Positions 55,611-64,000 of a stretch of DNA of 64,000 nucleotides are shown here, in pieces. Both the position numbers and the translations under genes were made by a program. Origin of the DNA: Nageia nagi (Eukaryota > Pinophyta); assembly GCA_050084985.1 (NCBI GenBank), contig JBITNC010000001.1, forward strand, positions 186,124,001 to 186,188,000, given 5' to 3'. The notes below the pieces were generated by a model. The model did no database searches. It was not told where the DNA came from and worked only from the letters and a program-made list of their open reading frames with translations. Within the stretch, counting starts at the first letter, position 1, and each line of letters opens with the position of its first letter.

Positions 55611-56720
55611 TTATATAGTATTTGACCATTGAATGTGTCAAACCTATGCAAAGTGTTCATGATTGAGTAAGTACATAGACTCACTAGCAAGCACATAGTC
55701 TTGCAAAAAATCTTAAAAGTTTGAAAAAATTGCAATCATTTAATTTTGAACAATTTTGTAACTTTTGAAATAAATTACACTTTTCAAGGAATTTTTTTTT
55801 AAGTTTTTATACCTTTTGTAAAAAAGAATTTAGAAAATTCAAACAATTAGGTGGTCCCCCCTACCTCAAGCAATATTGTATTGATCAAAATGATAAATAC
55901 AAAATCAATAAAAAAAGAGCAAGGATTAGTGTTTTGGTGTAAAAGTATATTTAATATTTTTGTCACTCCTTTTTTTATCATTTTCCCCAATGTAATTTTG
56001 CAAGAAAGCATGAGGATGAAAAAATAGAATTTGGACAATTTTGAACAAGATTGGGCCCACCCATGGATCAAAAATTCAAAATTTGACCTTAAAATAGTCT
56101 AAAAAGGGTAAATAAGTAATACAAGTTACCATGTTTTACCTCATTTTGCACATGTGAAGTTGGAAATTTGGTGGAGAGTGAGGAATCGAGCGATTATGAA
56201 AGTGAATGATGTACTTGCAACTCCAATTAACATCGATAAACCATGCCTTAGATGATATGTAGGCCCAAAAATATGAATCACTCATTTTTATGAAAGTTTT
56301 AAATTTTTTAATGTATTTTAGTGTAAAATATGTATTTTATCATTTTAGCTCAAATGTGCCCTAATATGGCTAGATAAAAACACAAAATGAACATTTAGAC
56401 CATAGGAAAACATCCCCCAAAATAGTTTTACCTGAAACAAAACAAATCAAAACCTTTTTAAATTGCAAAAAAGGTCAAAAAGAAGGTTTCTAATAGTATT
56501 TTGCTTGTTGTTTTTGAATAGAGGGTTTGATCCAATATTGTTTGATACCCACCTATTTGTTTTACCTTACATAATTTTTTCATGATGAAAGAATTTGTAA
56601 AAAATGCTCAAATTCATGAAAAACATGATTTTTCCCCAAAAAAGATATGCATAGGGGTTTTTAGTTTCAAAATTTGTAAATAAATCCAAACTCAAGTGCC
56701 AAATCAAAAAATGGAGTAGA
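55611..56720. other. AT-rich DNA, no gene seen
   Basis: A/T-rich with runs of A. The frames at 55,847-56,071 (minus) and nearby show no motif. It may be the untranslated region of an old element. Confidence 0.45.
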
Positions 56721-56849
56721 ACCCACCTTGTTATTTACCCCCAATAAGGTTTCCATGGATTTTGTTTTATCAAAAATGGAGCTTTTGTATGATTTTATTT
56801 ATTTTTGCTACCATACCCTAGGTGTAGTCTATTTTACACCCAAGACTAG

Positions 56850-56912
56850 GTGCATCGTACTAAGGGCCAAGCACATCGTGTTGAGGGCTAGGCACACCAT
56901 GCCTCGATTGTA
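56850..56912. repeat. 21-bp tandem repeat, three units
   Basis: GTGCATCGTACTAAGGGCCAA, GCACATCGTGTTGAGGGCTAG and GCACACCATGCC follow one another, locally GC-rich. As a multiple of three it keeps a frame open and encodes a heptad-like CIVLRAK/HIVLRAR repeat, but no gene is supported here. Confidence 0.65.
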
Positions 56913-57379
56913 ACCCAACTTTGGCCCTATTTGGCTTTATTTTTGAAAGTTTCACTCTCCAAATTGTATGTTTAAGCACTTTTTGATGGTTTTGACTCAT
57001 ATTTAATTCTTTGTAAATCATATTTAACCTTGTTTTGCATAATTTCACCAAATTTTGCAAGATTGATCAATTTTTTGTCCCAAAAATGTAGTTTTGCTAA
57101 TTTTTCAAAACAAAAACATCAAGTTGGTTGTTGAAACTTCAAAAAATTTGCAATTGGTGCCATAAGACACTAAAAGTTGATTCAACACCAAAAAATTAGA
57201 TTTATTATTGATTTGTAATATAATTATGAAAAATGGGTAAATATTGTTAGTTGAATGCAAATTTATATTTCTTGCAAAAATGAATACTCCAAATGAAAAA
57301 TTTTATTTTTTTGTTACACTTTTAGTTATTAGGTAGTGTAAAGTTTATAAAATTGTTATGTTAAATGCATCATACAAGC

Positions 57380-58650
57380 ATTAGTATGGTTCCCTTGGAA
57401 GCTACGCTAGGTTCCATGAGAGATGAGGGATGATGCTAAGGTATTCACATGAGGACAAACCCTAATTGGCTAACTATACCATGAGCTATAGGAGATGGTG
57501 ACAAAGGTCCATAAAAGGACATGTTTCTCACTATTTCTATGGGTATGTGGATGGAAACACATAGTGGTGGCTCAACCCATAGGTCTATCCTTTGATATTC
57601 ATGCTAAGGATGCACTCTATTTTAAGGAGCCTAACATAAAGGATTCATATATGATGCATTGGGGACACCATCATGAGCTTCATATAGGAAGACTCAAAGG
57701 TGAAAAGGTGGTATACTTTAAAAAAATATTCAAAAGTATACAACTTAGAAATATGATATGGAGGTTGTACAAAGGACCAACCTACAATGAGGATAAAGTG
57801 TAGCTAGCTAGTATCAAATGAATGAGATGGGTGAGGATTTATTTAGGTGAGATAAATTTCTTTGATTACCATCAAGTACTAAGAAAATTAGGGTAGATAC
57901 AGGATATACCTCTTGAGCTGGTAGTTTATAGTTGGTCAAATGGTAGAGATAGGAAGCCCCATCTATAGTACCAGGAGACCTATGAGAAGGTAGACAATGA
58001 TGAGGAGGTTGTAAGATATTAGGATGATGTAGGATGTATAGAGGCCTATACTAATTTGTGTATAGCTTGACATCCAAAGTAGGTCAAGGAGGAGGCTACA
58101 AAAGGATGAGGGTGAGCCCTTATAGAGTAAGGTTAGATATAGGTAGAGGTCCCCCCAATGAGATGAGTGAGGTCTACTAGGGGTTGCTAAGCCTAGGATA
58201 GAAATGGTAAAGGAGAGGATAATGGATCTAGAGCATCATTTTGATAAGAGAGAGCATAAGCTTGCTAGGAGAGAGCATAACCTAGAGTAGAGTAGGTAAT
58301 GTGAGAAGAAGAGTTAACTTTAGTAAGCTAAGCTATATCAAAGAGTCCAATATTTAGAGTAGCATAAGAAGGAGCTCCACCAGATAGACAAAAATCATTG
58401 ATCTTAGTTAGGAGAGTAGAATATGTCATAGGTCATCGTGAGCCTAAGTCTATGGTTGGAGAGTCAACACATGAGGATCATGATCTATAAGATAAATTTC
58501 CAATAGAGGATGATTTCATTATCATGCATCCATTCAAGTTTATAGAGTAGGAAATATAAGACATAGGGGACACATGGGGTATCTAAGAGTATGCATGTGT
58601 GATCAGATTTGGATCATGTTAGGTTGATCTCTATAGGATAAGTACTCATT
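57380..58650 (+). pseudogene. second plant mobile domain-like ORF remnant with coiled-coil tail
   Basis: The open piece 57,495-57,803 contains LFLWVCGWKHIVVAQP, MMHWGHHHELHIGRLKGEKV and LRNMIWRLYKGPTYNED. After a stop it continues WVRIYLGEINFFDYHQVLRK and QDIPLELV. The IN-FFDYHQVLR.LG-.-QDIP block matches the end of plant mobile domains (..V..H.PDRVLRQFG..Q.IP). A D/E-rich piece follows (57,980-58,050), then Arg/Glu/His heptad-like sequence (58,200-58,400) suggesting a coiled coil. It shares its plan with 40,930-42,300 but covers the C-terminal half. Many stops, mostly TAG, are present. Confidence 0.55.
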
Positions 58651-58704
58651 CTAGAGGTATATGTGCTTAGATTCTTATTGAAGACTAAAATTTGGAGGTA
58701 ATTG

Positions 58705-59331
58705 GTGACAAAAATCACATTGTTAATAACATGTGTTTACTATTTTTGAAGTTGTTAATGGTGTGCATCTTGATGAGTTAGTAGTTAAAGTTGAAGGGGC
58801 ATTAGTGATTTAGAAAGTTGAGTAGTTCAGGATCATCAACCAACATCTTAGAGACATTTCTAAGCCTATTTAAAGGCATGATACTTTATTGATTCTTTAA
58901 TGGAGTTTTAGAGAGTTTTTAGATTTTTTTAGGATTCTAAAGATTTGAAGGAAGACCAAGTGTCATTCAAAAAAATTTGTAGTTCTAAAGTTGTTCTTCT
59001 TACTATAAGATATTGCATTAGTGTTGTAGGAGATGGTATTGCCATCATTTTGATGGTATTTCTTTATATGTATGCAATATTGTAATGTTCATATACAATA
59101 AAAAGAGAAGCCTCTAATTCCATGATGTATTAACCCACATTAGGTGGACTAGGGTAAATTATTGTATTGATCTTATTGTGTGTGAGTAAAATTATTAATT
59201 TGTAGTTTTACATAATGTAATTTTGAATTTATATGCAATTTGATGGGTCTCAAAATGGTGAATATTTTTTCATTCAAATATGTAAGTGAGGATTTGAGTA
59301 TGCTATAAGAATTTGATGATTATAGATCACA
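58705..59331 (+). repeat. 5' LTR of the chromodomain element
   Basis: The 3' edge is firm: CA at 59,330-59,331 is followed directly by the primer site. The TATA candidate is TATTTAAAGG at 58,867. The start is a guess near a TG at 58,705-58,716, because the 3' LTR lies beyond the window and cannot be compared. Confidence 0.6.
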
Positions 59332-59343
59332 TGGTATCAGAGC
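59332..59343 (+). other. initiator-Met tRNA primer binding site of the chromodomain element
   Basis: TGGTATCAGAGC is a perfect match to the common plant LTR-element primer site and starts immediately after the LTR. Confidence 0.9.
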
Positions 59344-59649
59344 TTATGTGCATTAAATTTAGGGCCAAAATTTTGCAAATATAAGGTCGTTAGCAGCATA
59401 TTGTTTTATGATCGAGAGATCTCAAAGAATAGAATTGATTCCAAAGGATAATGAAATTGGTCAAAGGTGCTGAGTAACTTGAATGGATAATTTGGAGGAG
59501 TAATAGTATAGAAATCATACCATGTTAGATGTCAATTTTGAAACAAGAGTTTTTACAAAGGAGAAACATTTGGCTCAGTTGGCTAAGTTGTTGGTTATTG
59601 GAGTAACTATAAATGTTAATTAGAAGAAATGAAATGAAGTTGGAGGACC

Positions 59650-60480
59650 TAATTCATCATCTTCATAAAATCAAGTTCCATTCAAGGTGAAGGCTAAAGT
59701 GTACATTCCTACTTTTGGTGGAAAGGATGATGCAAAAAATTTGAAAAATTGGTTAAAACAATTGGAGGTTTATTTCCAAATTCATGGTGTTTTCAATTAT
59801 GTTGATAAAATCTCTTTTGCTAGATTAAATATGGGTGGAAATGCTTTAGTTTGGTAGGAAATTCATGTAGAAATTCTTATTCATGAACAATTATCAGAAA
59901 TATCTTCTTAAGTAGAATTTAATAACTTATTAAGAGATTAGTTTTATCCATTGGGACATCATAATAACTAATTAATGACATGGTAATTCTTTAGACAACA
60001 AAGAGGACAAACGGTTCAAGAATACACTATGGAATTCAAGAAATAAGCTACTTTGCTTGGGGTTTCTCTAAAAGATCCTAAAACATTAATAAAATACATT
60101 AGATGTTTACAAAATCATTTGTAAAGGACTATAATGTTGTTTAATCCTACTAATCTTGATCAAGTGTGTGTGTGTAAGCACAATACTTAGAGGAGGATGC
60201 TAAAGCAAGGAGACAATATGATGAATTCAAAAAAGATTCTAATTCAAAAGGAGGATAAGATAATGGTAAATTTCAAGATAAAGGAAAAGGTAAGAAAGAA
60301 ACTAAGACCACTAATATTTCAAAAAATGAAAGTGATAATAGGTATTATAATCATTAGTATAAAGATGGTCATGTTGATGATAAATGTTGAAAATTTCATT
60401 CGAAATTACATCCATATAATAAAAAGAATAAGGAGTAAACTAATGTTATGGTACTTAGATGTGAGGATATTGAGGGAAGT
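59650..60480 (+). pseudogene. gag of the chromodomain element
   Basis: The blocks KVYIPTFGGKDDAKNLKNWL, LEVYFQIHG, ISFARLNMGGNALVW, FYPLGHHNN, QQRGQTVQEYTMEFKK and LLGVSLKDPKTLIKYI are the retrotransposon gag domain. A basic Lys-rich linker follows (60,225-60,330), then the knuckle remnant YYNH.YKDGHVDDKC (60,340-60,395), whose two leading Cys are replaced. Stops fall where Gln or Trp is expected (for example ALVW-stop and F-F-RQQ preceded by a stop). Confidence 0.75.
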
Positions 60481-60579
60481 TCAGATGTTCATGAGAAACT
60501 AAATTATTCATCCATTCAAAAGATTGAATAATATCAAGACATTAAATAACAAAGAATTTATTTATTCCACCTCAAAAAC

Positions 60580-60890
60580 TTAATTAAAAAAATAAGAGTG
60601 AGTTGCATTGTTGATCTAGGTTCTCAAGCAAATTTGATTTTAGAATATATGGTAATTAATTTGGGATTAGAAACTTTCAACCATACAAATCCATATTCTT
60701 TGGTTTGGGTGCATTATAATGCTAGTTCAATTCACTAAACATGTAAGTTGAAATTTGTTATTTGTGCAAAGTACATTTATGAAGTTGTAGTTGATGTTGT
60801 TCCTTTATATATTTATGGTGCTATTCTTGGTAACCCTTATATGTGGGAAAAAGATGCTATTTATTATAGAAGATTAAACAAATTGTGATT
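60580..60890 (+). pseudogene. aspartic protease of the chromodomain element
   Basis: The active-site region reads CIVDLGSQANLI (DLG at 60,613-60,621 for D-S-G). Then come LGLETFNHTNPYSLVWV, CKLKFVICAKYIYEVVVDVVPL and ILGNPYMWEKDAI, which follow the family's LG.PYL..RDA pattern. The Leu in the active site and two stops make it inactive. Confidence 0.75.
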
Positions 60891-61199
60891 GGTGAAATAT
60901 AAAAATATGTTTCTAGCTAGTGCATATAACAATAGGAAAAAGCTACCTTTGGTCACTTCAAGTCAGGTAAAATGCTTTGTAAATACTTCTAAAATGTGTG
61001 TGTTGATCATGGCTAAAATTGGACCTTTTGGTGAGGTGAATCTCAAGCTATCAATGAAATGCAACACTAATTTTATGCCATTAATAATATGTAAAAGAGA
61101 ATAATAGATGAATAATTTCATCTTATAGTTCACTTACTTATTTGCATATCCATAGGGATTACCTCTTATGTGAGATATACATCATGATATTCAATTTTT

Positions 61200-61980
61200 A
61201 CCTGATGCTTCATTACCTAGCATAAATTTATATCAGTAATCAATTTTGGATCAAGAGGAGATAAAGAGGTAGATTAAAGAGTTGGTTGGTCAAGATGTGA
61301 TTAGATCAAGTACATCACCATGTGGATCACCTATTATTTTGGTTATTAAAAAGGATAAAACTTGTAGGATGTGTATTGACTATACAGCACTTACCAAAAT
61401 CACCATCAAAAATTGCTATCCTTTACCTCAGATAGATGATATTTTGGATCAGTTGCATTCTTCATTAAGCTACACTTGAGTGGACATCACCATGTTTAAA
61501 TAAAGGAGGAGGACATTTGGAAGATTGCTTTTAAAATAATACAAGGCCTATTTGAGTGGCTTATTTTTCCATTCGGTTTGTGTAATGCAATGACCATATT
61601 TATGAGGGTAATGAATGATGTGCTTCATCCATTTATTGATTCATTTATTATTGTATAATTGGATGATATTCTTAATTATAGTTCTACTCAAGAAGAACAT
61701 GTATATCTTAGACAAGTGTTTCAAACTTTTCATAGGGAAAGTTGTTGAAATATTCAAAATATGAGTTTGAAAAAGAGTCTATGATGTATTTGGGCCATGT
61801 TATTGGTCATAGAAAACTCAAGATAGATCTTAATGAAGTAAGTGCTATAGTATATTGACCAAATCTAACTAATGTAACTGAAGTGAGGAGTTTATTAGGT
61901 ATTTTTCAATATTTGAGAAAGTTTATTATTTAGTTTTCTCATATTGCTTAACCTTTACATGATGTAACTGAAAAGAGCCA
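61200..61980 (+). pseudogene. reverse transcriptase of the chromodomain element
   Basis: The frame 61,282-61,479 gives [40 protein letters not shown] and [11 protein letters not shown]. Downstream, in shifted frames, come the KTAF-like/GLFEWL.MPFGL-like piece (about 61,540-61,590), the catalytic box with Tyr turned to stop before LDDIL (61,656-61,667), and LGHVIG near 61,790. Both Asp are present. Confidence 0.8.
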
Positions 61981-62019
61981 AGTGTTCCAATTGGAAAACT
62001 AATAACAAACATCTTTTGA

Positions 62020-62430
62020 TACCTTGAAGAAAAAGGTCATTAGTGCACCCATGCTTACACTTCCTAATTTGCACAAGCCATTTGAAGTGGATATTGATGC
62101 AAGTGATTATGCCATAGGAATTATTTTATTACAAGAAGGTAAACCAATTTGCTATCATTCCAAAAATATTTAATGGGGCCATTTTGAATTGTCCTATTTG
62201 TGATAAAGAAATGTATGCAATGGTTCAAGATATTAAAAAAAATGGAAACATTACTTAATGGGGAAAGAAAAATCATTCATACTGATCATCAACCATTAGA
62301 GTACTTACAAACTCAATCAAAATTGCTATAAACTAGACACTATAGATGGATGGATTTTTTGCAACAATTTATTCTTATGATCAAATATGAGAAAGGAACA
62401 CAAAATAAGGTTGCTAACATGCTTTCTAGA
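62020..62430 (+). pseudogene. RNase H of the chromodomain element
   Basis: LPNLHKPFEVDIDASDYAIG (catalytic Asp present, about 62,090), QEGKPICYHSKN, then DKEMYAMVQ and HTDHQPLEYL (about 62,275-62,310) are the standard blocks, with one stop and one frameshift between them. Confidence 0.8.
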
Positions 62431-62559
62431 CCACTTGTACCTACAAATTTCATGCCATTAATAGCATGCAATACTAATTTTAGGTTGTTCACAACATGTA
62501 AACAAAGGCTAATGAGTTCCCTCTGAGTGTTGAAATCTCTTCCTTTTATTTTTGAGTCA

Positions 62560-63480
62560 TTTTTATTGGCATATATGTAGGATCCTAACTTCAAAGAGGT
62601 GTATGAGTAGTTATCTTCATTTAGGTCCAAGTATGAGGGCTTGGATGAGTTTCATTTACAAAATGGACTTCTTTATCAATTTAGTGCATTATGTGTACTT
62701 GTAGGTGATAGGATTAGACTAATTAGAGAAGCACATACTTCAAATATTTCATGACATTTTAGGGTTGTAAGTTTCCAAGTACATAAGGGGATATTCTTTA
62801 TGTTGCACTAGTAAACCAAGTAATAGGAAATTAGGTTTGTATCAGCCACTTCCAATACCTTCATATCCATGCGAGTGTATCTAAATGGATTTTATAGGAG
62901 GATTGCCTATGAATAAGAAGGGTCATGACTATTTATTTATTCATGTGGATAGATTTAGCAAGATATGTGTTTTGATTCCATGTAAGAAGACTATAATAGG
63001 ACAAGATACTACAAATTTATTATTTTCTCATGTTTGGGTATATCTTTGATTTTATACTTATATTATTTCAGATATAGATAGTAGATTTTTGGGCAAGTTT
63101 TGGACATATTTTTGGGAAAATATGGATACCAGGTTGAAGAGGAGTATTACCTTTCATCCTCAAATAGTTGGACAAATCAAGGTGGTGAATAGGATAGTGG
63201 TTCAACTCTTTAGGGACTATTGTGGTAAGCATCATAAGTATTAGGATGAACATCTTAATTATATCCAATATTAATACATTAGGAAAATTCATTCTTCCAT
63301 TAATAAGAGTCCATTTGAGACTTGTTTTGGTTATTTACCACCTTCACCTTTTGATTGTGTGTTTAGGTAGCAAAAGGATGAAGGAGATTCACTTGAGAAA
63401 GAAGAGAAATAAGCTAAAGAATTTGCTAAAAAGATTAGGCAAATTTATTTGAAAATCCAAGAGTAACTTAAAACAAGCCA
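62560..63480 (+). pseudogene. integrase of the chromodomain element
   Basis: After a decayed zinc region (62,590-62,760) the core reads MDFIGGLPMNKKGHDYLFI with the first Asp (62,888), SDIDSRFLGKFW with the second (63,071-63,079), and FHPQIVGQIKVVNR where the catalytic Glu is Lys (63,179-63,181). The SPFETCFGYLPPSP pattern follows at about 63,305. Stops are scattered through it. Confidence 0.8.
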
Positions 63481-63990
63481 AGCCAAGTACAAGATGAGAC
63501 ATGGAAAATATAGAGTTGACCATAAGTTTCATGTGGGAAACCATGTCTAGTTGGATCTTAGTAAGAAGAGGTTGCAAAGACTAGAAAATAAGTTGAAACC
63601 TACAAGGTATGGACCATTTTATATTATGGAACAAGTAAGTGAGAATGATTTTAGATTGAATCTACCAACATACATGAACATTTATTCAGTTGTAAATATG
63701 GAACATTTAAAATTATATGAGAAATCTATGTTGGCTAAAGATGAAACATGTTCAAATCAGATTTTGTCATCTCTTGATGACTTAGATTCTAATACTATGG
63801 ATGAACTAAAGGAGGATTCCATATTATAAAAGAAAATTCATGCTATAAGAAGAGGTGAGACAAAGCTATTGTTAGTTAGATTAAGGGGACATAATCCTAA
63901 TAAAACCAAGTGGATGGATAAGTACAAGATTAGAGAATTGTATCCTCATATATGCATTGGTGGTACCAAATGCCTTCTCATTAGGGAGGT
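63470..63990 (+). pseudogene. integrase C-terminal GPY/F module and chromodomain
   Basis: The frame 63,551-63,829 has KRLQRLENKLKPTRYGPFYI, NDFRLNLPTYM and VVNMEHLKLYE, the GPY/F module. After a single stop (63,827-63,829) the same frame continues with KIHAIRRGETKLLLVRLRG, NPNKTKWMDKYKIRELYP and stops at about 63,988. The R-G-..-LLVR.RG.....W pattern is a chromodomain of the plant chromovirus type, in which the last aromatic cage position is weak. Chromodomains steer integration towards marked chromatin. Confidence 0.7.
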
Positions 63991-64000
63991 GTGATCTGAT

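Larger units (their letters stand above)
59332..64000 (+). mobile_element. chromodomain Ty3/gypsy element (chromovirus), running off the window
   Basis: The order is primer site, gag with zinc knuckle, protease, RT, RNase H, integrase, then a chromodomain-like C terminus ending at a stop near 63,988. There is no additional RNase H, unlike the Tat elements here. All domains contain stops. The RT catalytic Tyr codon is a stop and the integrase Glu is Lys, so it is inactive. The 3' untranslated region and 3' LTR lie outside. Confidence 0.85.

Noticed and set aside
56728-57060. Overlapping plus and minus frames around the 21-bp repeats as a gene
   Set aside because: Open length comes from the in-frame minisatellite. 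No recognisable domain or gene structure was found.

Overview
The window looks like nuclear DNA from a land plant with a large, repeat-rich genome. A gymnosperm or another long-lived large-genome lineage is my best guess. The reasons are one small host gene in 64 kb, very AT-rich sequence, and many old, nested, heavily mutated LTR retrotransposons. Their lineages (Tat-type Ty3/gypsy with two RNase H domains, a chromodomain Ty3/gypsy element, Copia-like LTRs with initiator-Met primer sites) are plant lineages. The species cannot be fixed from the sequence alone.

Layout. (1) 1-850: a compact, apparently intact gene for a small secreted TPD1-like cysteine-containing protein, with a polyadenylation signal 60 bp after its stop. 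(2) 850-12.7 kb: AT-rich intergenic DNA with a degenerate ~185 bp satellite (3.3-4.64 kb), a gag-like fragment (5.57 kb), a long decayed acidic/coiled-coil ORF of unknown family (8.83-11.2 kb) and promoter/LTR-like blocks. (3) 12,696-30,402: an old Tat-type element on the minus strand, into whose additional RNase H domain a second copy of the same family inserted in the opposite orientation (16,677-25,339). The inner insertion is bounded by a perfect 5-bp target duplication, CCTAC. Both copies carry gag, protease, a G-patch-like segment, RT, RNase H, additional RNase H and integrase, then three ~190 bp tandem repeats before the 3' LTR. (4) 30.4-39.2 kb: LTRs of a Copia-like family that share R/U5 but have two unrelated U3 modules, a 43-bp minisatellite, a GC-rich repeat island, and a Copia-type gag remnant with two zinc knuckles. 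(5) 39.2-44.5 kb: a decayed plant-mobile-domain (PMD) ORF and a hairpin-forming TAA/TTA microsatellite. (6) 44.5-50.45 kb: a third, 5'-truncated Tat-type element (minus). (7) 50.45-57.4 kb: LTR fragments, tandem repeats and a truncated gag. (8) 57.4-64 kb: a second PMD/coiled-coil ORF remnant, then a chromodomain Ty3/gypsy element (plus) that runs to the window end.

No transposable element here can be autonomous. Reading frames are broken by frameshifts and by many stops, most of which sit where related copies have Gln, Trp or Arg. This is the expected product of C-to-T decay at methylated cytosines. Only the TPD1-like gene escapes it. All coordinates of domains and LTR edges come from reading the sequence by eye.
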